NCBI GenBank assembly: GCA_965199185.1 | Contig: CBDAQW010000022.1 | Location: 1 to 64,000 of the forward strand | From: Endozoicomonas sp965199185 | Lineage (GTDB): Bacteria > Pseudomonadota > Gammaproteobacteria > Pseudomonadales > Endozoicomonadaceae | Reading direction: 5' to 3' | DNA length: 64,000 nt | Shown: in pieces, positions 9,301-16,397 of the stretch | Layout: every line of letters begins with the position of its first letter | Numbering within the stretch: position 1 is the stretch's first letter | Notes under the pieces: generated by a model | Told to the model about the DNA's origin: nothing | Database searches by the model: none | Seen by the model: the letters and a program-made list of their open reading frames with translations, nothing else | Translations under genes and position numbers: made by a program

Positions 9301-10732
9301 AGGAAGCCCACCAAGCCATGAGTATTTGAGGAAAGGGTACAAAACATTGTTCTCTGATTATGTTAAAGAATTGGCAAAGTGCAAAAGTGATTTCCTGAAA
9401 GAACTTGAGCCAGAAAAAAACAATGCCAGCGAAGATACGATACAAAGTGTTGACGGTGTAATTGATCGGCTTAATCAGGCTATCAAAGTGACGGAGATCG
9501 TATCTGACATTTATAGACGGCTGCAGGAAGCTTTTGAAGGCGAAATCCAGCAATACCAGAAAATCCTTGACGCTATTGACGGTGACTCACTGGATGAGAT
9601 TATTCTGGGAACTCAGGCTTCTCTGAAAGTAACCCTGTCACAGGAAAATCCGGAAGTTAGAGATTATCTGGCAGGCTTATTGGTCAATAGCTCGGTTAGA
9701 GCTATTTTGGAATGCTATCAGAGGTCTTTGTCTGCTCTGACAGGAACAGAATTAGAGGTTTCAGAGGGTAAACGAAAAATACTGGATCAACATAGATCGG
9801 CACTACAGCGTTTGCTCCCCATGAATTTACCTCTGGATATGGGCAAACAGCTGGATGCGCTGGGTGCAGAATATATTAATAATGTCGTTAGTCGGCAGAT
9901 TGCTGAGCTGGAACAGGGCATGGTTCTGCAGACCGCTAACGGCGAGCAGGCTCCGGATGTCAGAGGTAAATCTGGCCTGAGTATCGCCAGAGAGATGATT
10001 GCCGATGCGCAAATCAGGCCTGCTGTTTTGTCTTTGCTCTCCAGTGTGCAGCCATCTCATGAAGGGGTTAAGACCGATCTTGATTACTTCAGTGCTTCCG
10101 TTGTCGGTTTGAAGTTTATCCGTGATGAATATGGTTTGTTGCAGATACCGGCGATGGCGGAACTGCTGAAGGTCGCTATTGAAGATCTCAAACAAGACGG
10201 TTCGATGCTAGCCATTGAAGCAGAGTCACAACATCTTGGTCAGTCGCAAGATAAATCAAATGTCAATCGTCGTAAAAAGCTCAGGCTGCGCTGTGAGGAG
10301 TACCTAAAAAAAGAAGACGCTCTGAAACTAGCGGGAGATCTGAAAACTTACTATCGCGGCCAGAGCTTGCAAGGTGATCGACTGGCAAAACACCCTCACG
10401 CCTATGTGGTTGAATGCTTTAAGAATCAATCTGTATTTGATGATGATCGCACCGGTAAAACCAGGGTGACGGCAGCTGGAGTCATCACCGATATTCAGCC
10501 TAATAGCCATGGTTTAATGAATAACTTTCTGGGTGGTACGCCTAAAGGCGCAACGTTGCTCGTTAATGAAACAGCGCATGTAAAGTCCCTGCAATTGAAG
10601 GATGGTTACCCGGAGGATGTGACATTTACTAATAAGGATGACAATCATTGGCAGGTTAGTCTGGCCAGTAGCCACTGGACCGTTGATCCTGCTTTTATTC
10701 TGGATAATCCGGATCTTGTGATTTCCCTTTGA
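6335..10732 (+). CDS. Giant coiled-coil protein, N-terminal part of a probable 2.9-kaa frame
   Basis: This 1465-aa protein has a Pro-rich N-terminus, a small helical region (about 60-215), and then a very long Gln/Glu/Lys-rich coiled coil (about 245-850) with heptad-like repeats of the SMC/myosin kind. An acidic Ser-rich linker (about 890-930) and a mainly helical C-terminal region follow. No signal peptide or transmembrane helix is seen. The frame ends in CTT TGA at 10727-10732. A one-base forward slip there would join it without a stop to the downstream helicase-like frame. Independent function as a structural or secreted coiled-coil protein is equally possible. No named family is recognised. 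Confidence 0.75.
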   Translation: MESNSPPNSSGQLPPGWKIDSGRLHPDGSQRDDAQTVTVNGKQIPSGEPPESRALQYWNVTGVHPVIPKIPKPLPINQVGQIGERVREAVLSQLEQMKPDITADQIRWVSESHKEQMLARIAQVKQSLGMPEVKQTLLIDFDEDDDCEKVISHALKSIGLRLQQTEQDMLQRVNADNKNVETWKAGFKEAGTLHKAWTDLHNVVVEICRHEPLIIETPPHTLPPSSAYSADLMDMDIEVLPTPPMDSLERKEVSEDRFYELEQRLITQQNQLNALMQAQAEEQQRAFQQQLAIKERQISALQNSQVSLSASNVRLQEDLTALKSKISTTESKAQPDSIESDFYSRLRESEQKIKVLQLEIEREKEASSASGLKASEQLQTQGDEINALISERNNLQRTSEEQAKENHRLNVNNGQLEDSLRQAEYKIVELQGQVSDIDNALREKNEELARALAFFDQEKKNLESAHDEQLLNEQGKLSGLEQQLSQYQADLNQQKSIGDNLVAELDSANQLLSGIRLQLETSEQNYSEAKDKIDALTAELIHAAEQHKRQFDALQPQLDEQQKEALKQLRQTLDSEAGQRLQDALEHQKQSLESKAEARLQEALQPVSQQLSEAHQTITRLQDEHSCLREKQSELIIENQSILSQKEKDLEALRQKLEQQDAQHKAVEETLNRRVKELLDSEAETRESGAANSQVAAAMNQQLTRSIKTLNQALTDEKADKEKWQTRFSELERQSKDSSEIQDKEIESLQNQLTHQIDRAEQLSVQIAGLEKKYAQVADSSIDLNRQIKTANEALNSSRRALEFETSEKTELQIKLNEAHSERDKAQRKMITLQAEVKRLTPPETTDKSVQAEPTIAEMSIQHDENDYIHDFIREWREKNDSDISTPSTSSDFESLPSEGSNTSSRVSDLEDELAESKRLSSRGLKGLELLADSVYDQLAGIEGTNGKDLWLDLAVNNLKTRYKNLSIKLAHNKQILEKQDREQVNTSTGSPPSHEYLRKGYKTLFSDYVKELAKCKSDFLKELEPEKNNASEDTIQSVDGVIDRLNQAIKVTEIVSDIYRRLQEAFEGEIQQYQKILDAIDGDSLDEIILGTQASLKVTLSQENPEVRDYLAGLLVNSSVRAILECYQRSLSALTGTELEVSEGKRKILDQHRSALQRLLPMNLPLDMGKQLDALGAEYINNVVSRQIAELEQGMVLQTANGEQAPDVRGKSGLSIAREMIADAQIRPAVLSLLSSVQPSHEGVKTDLDYFSASVVGLKFIRDEYGLLQIPAMAELLKVAIEDLKQDGSMLAIEAESQHLGQSQDKSNVNRRKKLRLRCEEYLKKEDALKLAGDLKTYYRGQSLQGDRLAKHPHAYVVECFKNQSVFDDDRTGKTRVTAAGVITDIQPNSHGLMNNFLGGTPKGATLLVNETAHVKSLQLKDGYPEDVTFTNKDDNHWQVSLASSHWTVDPAFILDNPDLVISL

Positions 10733-10739
10733 AGGGCAG

Positions 10740-11402
10740 GTGTCCGGTCGTCATCGACAAGATTGGATTCCCCTGAAAAACCGGGGAGGGGAGACCGCTG
10801 TGCTCCTGCTGCGTAAAGTGCCGGGAGAGGTGCGGTATTTTTTGTACGAGAAAGGCTCCGGAAATACTCTGGTGCCTAGAGTAATTGGTCATGACGATCC
10901 TGAACAGGAAAAAACCGAAGCTACTTTTTTATACGACGTTGCTGCTGGAAAAATAGAACAAGCAGAAGCCAGGGCAGCAAATGGCAAATTCGAATCTGTG
11001 GTCCAAAAGTTATTTGGTGCCAATTTATGCTGGTCAAAACCGTTTTCTCTGAATCAGTTGCAGGGACTGCTTGACGACGCCAGACGTAAAGTTAAAGACG
11101 AATCTGTTGATAGTCTCTCTTTCATCGCTAGTACTCATTTTCTTGATGCTGTGCAAATTGAAAAACCCCCTGTGCAGGTTATTGCCGACAAGAAACAGTC
11201 AAAAACAACGGCTGCTGCCAAAGAGAATGATAGGGGCATCAAACCAGAACACACGGGGGCCAGATTGCAAAACTGGCAGCCAACGTTATACAAACGATTT
11301 ACCACTGCCAATACCTTCGATGAAGTGGGGCGTGAGTTTGCCACCCAGTGCAAGAAGCCGGAAGCGCTTAGAGGAACCTTGGGAAGAACTTCAGGCTCGT
11401 GA
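10740..11402 (+). CDS. Helicase-like gene, segment 1
   Basis: This is an open segment from GTG 10740 with GAAGG just upstream, so independent translation coupled to the 6335 gene is possible. It encodes up to 220 aa. The last 10 residues (after KKPEAL) look out of frame, because continuing in the next frame from 11371 restores EEPWEELQARDRRDF. No domain is recognised. Confidence 0.5.
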   Translation: MSGRHRQDWIPLKNRGGETAVLLLRKVPGEVRYFLYEKGSGNTLVPRVIGHDDPEQEKTEATFLYDVAAGKIEQAEARAANGKFESVVQKLFGANLCWSKPFSLNQLQGLLDDARRKVKDESVDSLSFIASTHFLDAVQIEKPPVQVIADKKQSKTTAAAKENDRGIKPEHTGARLQNWQPTLYKRFTTANTFDEVGREFATQCKKPEALRGTLGRTSGS

Positions 11403-11634
11403 TCGCAGAGATTTTCAGGCGCGGGCATTTAAAGGGCTGACTGTCTATTCGGGGTGTGAGCTGAACCCGGAACGCAGGCAGGATAAGTCCGGTAACAAAC
11501 TTACAAAAGGCACCCCTGAGTATGTAATGTTAGTGTTACGCAAGGTGATCAAGGTTAATCGCGATCACCGAATGCGCCTGACTCAGCAAGCTAGAAGCCG
11601 ATCGCCAGGCGTTAATAGCAGTATTGCGTGGTGA
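11371..11634 (+). CDS. Helicase-like gene, segment 2
   Basis: The second segment is in the next frame. Useful coding probably spans 11371-11592, giving a hydrophilic helical stretch beginning EEPWEELQARDRR. After about 11593 the same frame soon stops at 11632, while the following frame (open only from 11582) continues as EADRQALIAVLRGEQG. It has no start codon or ribosome binding site of its own. Confidence 0.45.
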   Translation, partial: EEPWEELQARDRRDFQARAFKGLTVYSGCELNPERRQDKSGNKLTKGTPEYVMLVLRKVIKVNRDHRMRLTQQARSRSPGVNSSIAW

Positions 11635-11878
11635 GCAGGGGACGATGTCTGTACGTTCTGATCGTGAAGTGCTGAGTAATGCGATCAGAGAGTTCCAGAA
11701 TGGCAATCTTCATGAGAGGCTGCCTGCTGGTTTGGCGAAAGAGCAATACACCCGGCTGTTGACCAGGGTAATGCTGGCGCAGAATGAATTGACGCAAGCC
11801 AGAGGAATTTATCAATCACAAGCGGCAGCTGATGAAAATGCTGGAGAAAATCGCAAGAGACTCAGCCCTGCTGGTTGA
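11594..11878 (+). CDS. Helicase-like gene, segment 3
   Basis: This is the third segment. Coding is convincing to about 11800 (ending QNELTQA). Beyond that the frame reads low-complexity residues and stops at 11876. The alternative frame from 11802 gives a well-formed helix, EEFINHKRQLMKMLEKIARD. A later switch at AAG AGA C (11849) is also possible. Confidence 0.45.
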   Translation, partial: EADRQALIAVLRGEQGTMSVRSDREVLSNAIREFQNGNLHERLPAGLAKEQYTRLLTRVMLAQNELTQARGIYQSQAAADENAGENRKRLSPAG

Positions 11879-12068
11879 TAACGATAAACTGGCATACAAA
11901 CGACAGTGTCAGAGCTTTAATCTAGATCTGGCTTTGCTGGCAACAAAGCAGGCGGATATTGGTCAACAACTGAATCGCTATTATGAAGAAACACTCAGCC
12001 ATGCTTGCCGGGCAAGGCTGGCCTTTGAGGCTGCTACTAATACAGTACTCAGAGGAAAACCAGGTTGA
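11802..12068 (+). CDS. Helicase-like gene, segment 4
   Basis: This is the fourth segment, mainly helical (ALLVDNDKLAYKRQCQSFN). It stops at 12066 shortly after CTC AGA G. The next frame continues from 12052 as EENQVEEVTEVMDEITG, directly before the ATPase motif I. Confidence 0.45.
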   Translation, partial: EEFINHKRQLMKMLEKIARDSALLVDNDKLAYKRQCQSFNLDLALLATKQADIGQQLNRYYEETLSHACRARLAFEAATNTVLRGKPG

Positions 12069-13026
12069 AGAAGTCACTGAAGTCATGGATGAAATTACCG
12101 GAGCCATGAGTGCGCCAGATGGCAGTATGTCCCGGATTTCCCAGAAAGGCACTGGGTGGGGGAAAAGCACCGCCATTCAAATGCTGAGTGACCATGCCTG
12201 TTTGAATAATATCGGTCATGCGGAGCGTTCGGTTCTGGTGTGTGCACCGAGCAGCAATCAGGCAGAGCTCAATAATACGCTTGGACGATATTATGCTTCC
12301 AGTGGCCGACATTATCAGGCTCTGGATATTCAGAGAGACTATGCTGACAGGGAAAAAATCTGGTGGACACCCGAGAATATTTCAAGAATTCATAACACAT
12401 TATTGGGTATTGATGCAGATACAGCGGCTGAAGATCGTGTCACTGCAGTCAATGAGTTGCGAGCGCCGGTGGGGCTTTCTGTCCGGGATGCTCAGATATT
12501 AATGCAGTTACGTAATCGACTTCAGCAGAAAGACAGGTCTCACAACGAAGAGGTGGCTCTATCTAAGCTGGATGCGGTGACTGATTTGATGAATCAGTCC
12601 ATGGTGCTTATGGATGAGTGGGATTTCACTCTGATGCCTCCAAGGGTGGAAGATTTACGTGGTCTGGCTAACGATATTAATAAAGCATTAAGCCCGTTGA
12701 GGTCGGCAAATATACCCGATATTGCACCTTTTGATATTGTTGGCAGTCATGCTCAGATGGTGCTTGGGTGCCAGAAAAAGTTGCTGATGTCGGCCACACT
12801 ACCATCAGAATATGGTGCGGCACTGGTTACAGGAAAAGTCAGCCCGGCGGAGATTAGTGCTGCCTGTCATAAGGATCTCCTGACCACAGAACAAAGATTT
12901 TGGCATTGGTTGAATAATGCTCATTTGGTCTATGTCGATGACAGTAGCAGGGCTGGTGCCGGCAAGCGGATCATGAGTGAGGTGATGGATACGATTGGCA
13001 ACAGACAGGGAAATGCTCGTCTTTGA
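12052..13026 (+). CDS. Helicase-like gene, segment 5: ATPase motifs I-III
   Basis: An open frame exists from ATG 11983, but convincing coding starts at 12052. It carries the nucleotide-binding half of a superfamily-2 ATPase: motif I GTGWGKST, motif Ia-like SVLVCAPSSNQ, motif II VLMDEWD and motif III LLMSATLP, in the correct order and spacing. It ends at 13024 immediately after the coding becomes implausible. The C-terminal helicase half is found in the next frame. Alone it would lack motifs V and VI and should not be an active helicase. Confidence 0.6.
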   Translation, partial: EENQVEEVTEVMDEITGAMSAPDGSMSRISQKGTGWGKSTAIQMLSDHACLNNIGHAERSVLVCAPSSNQAELNNTLGRYYASSGRHYQALDIQRDYADREKIWWTPENISRIHNTLLGIDADTAAEDRVTAVNELRAPVGLSVRDAQILMQLRNRLQQKDRSHNEEVALSKLDAVTDLMNQSMVLMDEWDFTLMPPRVEDLRGLANDINKALSPLRSANIPDIAPFDIVGSHAQMVLGCQKKLLMSATLPSEYGAALVTGKVSPAEISAACHKDLLTTEQRFWHWLNNAHLVYVDDSSRAGAGKRIMSEVMDTIGNRQGNARL

Positions 13027-15067
13027 CGGTAACTGTAAAGACGACAGTGGCCAGATGCAGGCTCAACGGGTCAATGAATGGTGTAATGAGATTCGGAAAA
13101 AACGTGGAGCCAGAAGCAGAGGCACTCTGTTTTACAATGAGAACAAAGAGTTGCAACTGTATCTGCCGGGGCATGCTACCTATGGTGTAAATGGCGGGGC
13201 TGCGGTTCCTCCAGAAGAAGAACGCTATATTCGGGCAACCCATGGCGATAATGTTGATGTCAGCCTCGTTCAGGCTCAGTCCATAGGTACTGATGCACCT
13301 CAGGGTGAGCACAGTGTTGGTGTGCATATGGGCTTACTGGAGCAGAGTGATGAAGGTCGTTTGAACTATATTTCCCAGCAGTTTGGTCGTAAGAAACGAG
13401 CTGGCGTAGATCTTCGGAAAAGTCAGGCATTGTTTGTTGTGGTTGACGAGTCAAAAGTCACTGAGCTGGATATTGATGAGAGATATAAACGAGACTATCA
13501 ACAGAGTCGGGAGTTAATGAAAACGTCCCGGCAACACTTGGAAAGTGCATTGGGATATGGGATTGAAGATTGTTCTCCTGAACAGAAGAGTATTATCTTC
13601 AATATCATTCAGTTTGAGGAAAAGGAAACAGAAGCTAGTGATAAAGTGTCGTATAAAACTATTAATTTTGATGAAAGTACGCTCCAGAGCATCAAACAAG
13701 AATGGCCTGCTGCCGGTTTCAATAAAGCCCAGATAAATGCGTTGAAAGATTTCAAGAAGAAAGAGTGGTATGCCAGAACCAGCTGTCTTAAGTTGCTGGC
13801 AGCCGGACTCGCGAGGCGAGAAGAAAATCCGTTGGTCAAACAATGTGAGAAAAAGTTGAAGGAAGCAAAAGTTGCCAGCTATATGAATGAAGTTTTTGCC
13901 AAAGAGCATACCTGGTTGCAAACAGGTCTGAATGGTCATTTGGAAACGTTTAAGTTGACTGTGCCCGCCAGTGTGAATTCCCCGGGTGTCTCTGAGTACA
14001 TTAAATCTGGATTGGTAAAGTATTGCCGAGATAAGCTAATGATTATACCGCGTCGAACAGTCTGTTTACCGGCCGGTGCTGATCAGCTTCAGGATCGACT
14101 AAAGATCGACTTTTTCCGGAAAGAAGTGCATAACATGCTGAACGAAATGAAGGAAAATGGTATTTCGCTCACTGAGATGTCCCCATTAGATATTGAATCC
14201 AAAGAATTTACGGATGCTAGTGGTAAGCCGGTTACTGTTCTGGAAAAACTCCAGATCGAGTCACTTGCGATATACGACAAAAGTTTGAAAGTTGTTAATA
14301 ACGTGATTGATGCCTACGAGAAGCAACCTCTGGTAGTTAGTTTAGACGCCTTCAAGGAGAAAAGAAATGATCTGGAAGCGCAAATGGAAAGAGTCAAGCT
14401 GAATTCCATAGAGGGCGTTCAGGCTGCTCTTCAGACGGAGCAATTTATGACCGGTTTTCTCAATGATTTTGTTGAAAAATTCCAGTATGTCGCCTTAAAT
14501 GCCAGCTCAGTCACTAGAGCTAACAATAAAAAATTCTTGAAAGACACAATTGATAAAATGTCATCATTATTCACAGTTGATAATAAGTTTAAACTCGATA
14601 TTGTTTCAAAAGGCTATCAACAAGCGGAAAAGCTGAAAGAAAAATACGATCAGAAAAATATTCCTCATGATAAAAAATACAAAGATGTATTAATGCTGTT
14701 GAATTCAAGAGATGCAATGAATGTGAAGGGTAGAACCTATTATGTTTTGAACTGGCAGGTGGATGGAAAAACGGCCAAAGATAAAGTCAAACTAAATTTT
14801 AAACCGGGTTCTATCAAATCATCGGCTCTGAATGCGGTGATCAATAAAGCCAAAACGCTTCAGGAAAATATCAATGATCAGCATGAAGCTATCAAATTTT
14901 GCCGTAACCCGGCATCTGAAGGCTTTCAGGAATGTATCAGTCAATTAACAGAGCACATAATGACTGAGCTGGATCAATGGGATACAGCTTCTGCAGATAG
15001 ATCTGAAGCAGTAGTGAATAAAATCAAAGCACAGGATGTGCTGATGCAATCAAATATTGCACGCTGA
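13004..15067 (+). CDS. Helicase-like gene, segment 6: motifs V-VI and C-terminal region
   Basis: The frame is open from 12986 and an in-frame TTG at 12995 could be read as a start, but no ribosome binding site is obvious. The N-terminal part resembles the second RecA-like lobe: a strand EMLVFDGN, the motif V-like IGTDAPQGEHSVGVH and the motif VI-like QQFGRKKRAG. About 500 residues of helical, Lys/Glu-rich sequence with no recognised domain follow. The tight overlap with segment 5 (12986-13024) and the perfect motif order make these two segments halves of one ATPase. Confidence 0.6.
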   Translation, partial: DREMLVFDGNCKDDSGQMQAQRVNEWCNEIRKKRGARSRGTLFYNENKELQLYLPGHATYGVNGGAAVPPEEERYIRATHGDNVDVSLVQAQSIGTDAPQGEHSVGVHMGLLEQSDEGRLNYISQQFGRKKRAGVDLRKSQALFVVVDESKVTELDIDERYKRDYQQSRELMKTSRQHLESALGYGIEDCSPEQKSIIFNIIQFEEKETEASDKVSYKTINFDESTLQSIKQEWPAAGFNKAQINALKDFKKKEWYARTSCLKLLAAGLARREENPLVKQCEKKLKEAKVASYMNEVFAKEHTWLQTGLNGHLETFKLTVPASVNSPGVSEYIKSGLVKYCRDKLMIIPRRTVCLPAGADQLQDRLKIDFFRKEVHNMLNEMKENGISLTEMSPLDIESKEFTDASGKPVTVLEKLQIESLAIYDKSLKVVNNVIDAYEKQPLVVSLDAFKEKRNDLEAQMERVKLNSIEGVQAALQTEQFMTGFLNDFVEKFQYVALNASSVTRANNKKFLKDTIDKMSSLFTVDNKFKLDIVSKGYQQAEKLKEKYDQKNIPHDKKYKDVLMLLNSRDAMNVKGRTYYVLNWQVDGKTAKDKVKLNFKPGSIKSSALNAVINKAKTLQENINDQHEAIKFCRNPASEGFQECISQLTEHIMTELDQWDTASADRSEAVVNKIKAQDVLMQSNIAR

Positions 15068-15104
15068 AATACATAAGTACCTGCGCGGCAGGTAAGGTGG
15101 ATTT

Positions 15105-15473
15105 ATGGGTATAACGCCAAGAGGAAAGGAACGCCGTTCGCTGGTGCGTCACAAGTTACACGACTACCTGAGAGTATATAATCGAAATACACTTCGGGAG
15201 ATGGGCAGTATCGGTAATATTAGTTGTAATGGATTGATGCTGATCAGTGCGGTGCCTGTTTTGATTGGTGCTGTCTACAATATGAGAATCATTCTTCCGG
15301 ACGTAAACGGGACAGAGCAATATCTTGATTTTGACGCTCGGTGTCACTGGTGCAAGCCGGATGTAGGGCCAGAATTTTTTGATTCCGGGTACAGTATTGT
15401 TAATGCCGGACATGGTATTATTGATCTGGTTGATCTGCTAAAGGGTTATTTCTCTTTTTCTGAGATGAAGTGA
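15105..15473 (+). CDS. PilZ-domain protein, putative cyclic-di-GMP receptor
   Basis: This 122-aa protein is a single PilZ domain. The cyclic-di-GMP binding pattern is visible as an Arg-rich N-terminal RRSLVRHKL and the downstream NISCNGL, matching the [D/N]xSxxG signature. Family members bind cyclic-di-GMP and control motility, adhesion or polysaccharide export through partner proteins. A ribosome binding site (AAGGTGG) precedes ATG 15105. It lies 37 bp after the broken helicase gene. No cyclase or phosphodiesterase is nearby. Confidence 0.8.
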   Translation: MGITPRGKERRSLVRHKLHDYLRVYNRNTLREMGSIGNISCNGLMLISAVPVLIGAVYNMRIILPDVNGTEQYLDFDARCHWCKPDVGPEFFDSGYSIVNAGHGIIDLVDLLKGYFSFSEMK

Positions 15474-15503
15474 GTTTCGTTTATCTACATCTATAGAGGT
15501 TTA

Positions 15504-15684
15504 ACCCGATGTGTGACTTTTATCTCGTAGGTTGCCAATCTATGGCTTATGGGTTCTGTACACTCCCTGTACAGAATGACAGCTAGTAGAGGTTTTGTGC
15601 ACTCTGCTGTCATCCCGTACAGGGACTGTACGGGATCCACGTGGCATGGATAGCCATGTTGAAATTAAAAGTCACACATCGGGT
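15504..15684. repeat. 181-bp hairpin-rich element bounded by a 19-bp inverted repeat
   Basis: A perfect 19-bp inverted repeat (ACCCGATGTGTGACTTTTA at 15504-15522 and its complement at 15666-15684) bounds the element. Inside are two perfect hairpins: TTCTGTACA/TGTACAGAA (15554-15576) and ATCCCGTACAG/CTGTACGGGAT (15612-15636). A CCACGTGG palindrome follows at about 15637. No coding potential is seen. It resembles a MITE or a structured intergenic repeat; no target duplication is obvious. Confidence 0.6.
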
Positions 15685-15743
15685 AAGTTTATGGCCTTTA
15701 ATGCAGGCAGATCATTTTATGTCCCGAAAAGCCTACGTTATTC

Positions 15744-16358
15744 ATGTCTGCCGATTATGTTGTTCCTGCTGAAGCAGTAGTGGTTGAAATTGAAATCAAA
15801 AAAAGTCGTTTTATCACCTTTCTTGCTCCCGCCGCTTCCCGTGCTGATGCGCTAGCCTATATTGATTCCATACGACAGCGATACCCTGATGCGACTCATC
15901 ATTGCACCGCTTTTGTTGCGGGCTCACCGGATGGCGGTGCTGCCGTTGCCTTTGATGATGATGGGGAGCCTTCAGGCACCGCCGGGAAACCCATGTTAAA
16001 TGTTTTACTGCATAAAAAAATCGGTGAGATTGTAGCGGTTGTGGTTCGCTATTTTGGTGGCACCAAACTGGGAGCTGGCGGTTTGGTCAGAGCCTATAGT
16101 GCAGCCGTTCAGTTGGCTTGTGAAGAGCTGACTTTAATTTGTCGTATTGCTACGAATGAAGGAACACTGTTCTTTGATTACTCACAAGAGCAGATGGTGA
16201 GGCACTATCTTGCACAAGATCAGATTGCATTAACCCGTTGTGAATATGGTGAGCAAGTCGTAATGACTATTTCGGCGCCGGTATCATCTTGTCACTCTCT
16301 GTCTGAAAAGCTTTCACAGGTAAGCCGTGGGAAAATTCAGATTAAATGGCAGGAATAG
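15744..16358 (+). CDS. yigZ: YigZ/IMPACT family protein
   Basis: This 204-aa protein of the YigZ/IMPACT (UPF0029) family has the N-terminal domain motifs KKSRFITFLAP, DDDGEPSGTAGKPML and VVRYFGGTKLGAGGLVRAY (about 25-125), followed by the smaller C-terminal domain. Family members are cytoplasmic and linked to translation control; the bacterial role is not well defined. Length is typical. ATG 15744 follows the 181-bp element. Confidence 0.92.
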   Translation: MSADYVVPAEAVVVEIEIKKSRFITFLAPAASRADALAYIDSIRQRYPDATHHCTAFVAGSPDGGAAVAFDDDGEPSGTAGKPMLNVLLHKKIGEIVAVVVRYFGGTKLGAGGLVRAYSAAVQLACEELTLICRIATNEGTLFFDYSQEQMVRHYLAQDQIALTRCEYGEQVVMTISAPVSSCHSLSEKLSQVSRGKIQIKWQE

Positions 16359-16397
16359 CAGCCTGCCCATTATTGAGCACTTAGGATCTTCAAGTCA

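Larger units (their letters stand above)
10722..15067 (+). pseudogene. Helicase-like gene (SF2 motifs) broken by +1 frame changes
   Basis: Six consecutive open segments form one continuous protein if a single base is skipped at each break. The breaks are at 10730 (T, in CTT TGA A) and at 11370, 11593, 11801, 12051 and 13003 (A, in CTT AGA G, GCT AGA A, GCC AGA G, CTC AGA G and AAC AGA C). SF2 ATPase motifs are complete but split between frames. Motif I GTGWGKST, motif II DEWD and motif III SAT lie at 12052-13002. A motif V-like GTDAPQGEHS and a motif VI-like QQFGRKKR lie after 13004. No other in-frame stop occurs. Joined to the 6335 gene, the product is about 2,908 aa. It is either a young pseudogene or a frameshifted gene. 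Exact break positions at 11370 and 12051 are best guesses inside longer overlaps. Confidence 0.7.

Noticed and set aside
10722..13010. Explaining the frame changes by homopolymer sequencing errors
   Set aside because: None of the six sites contains a homopolymer longer than three or four bases, and all shifts go in the same direction. Other sequencing or assembly errors cannot be excluded.
10722..15067. The simple rule that every AGA causes a frameshift
   Set aside because: AGA is read in frame as Arg at several places in the same segments (for example CCT AGA GTA near 10878 and GCC AGA AGC near 13110), so extra signals would be needed.
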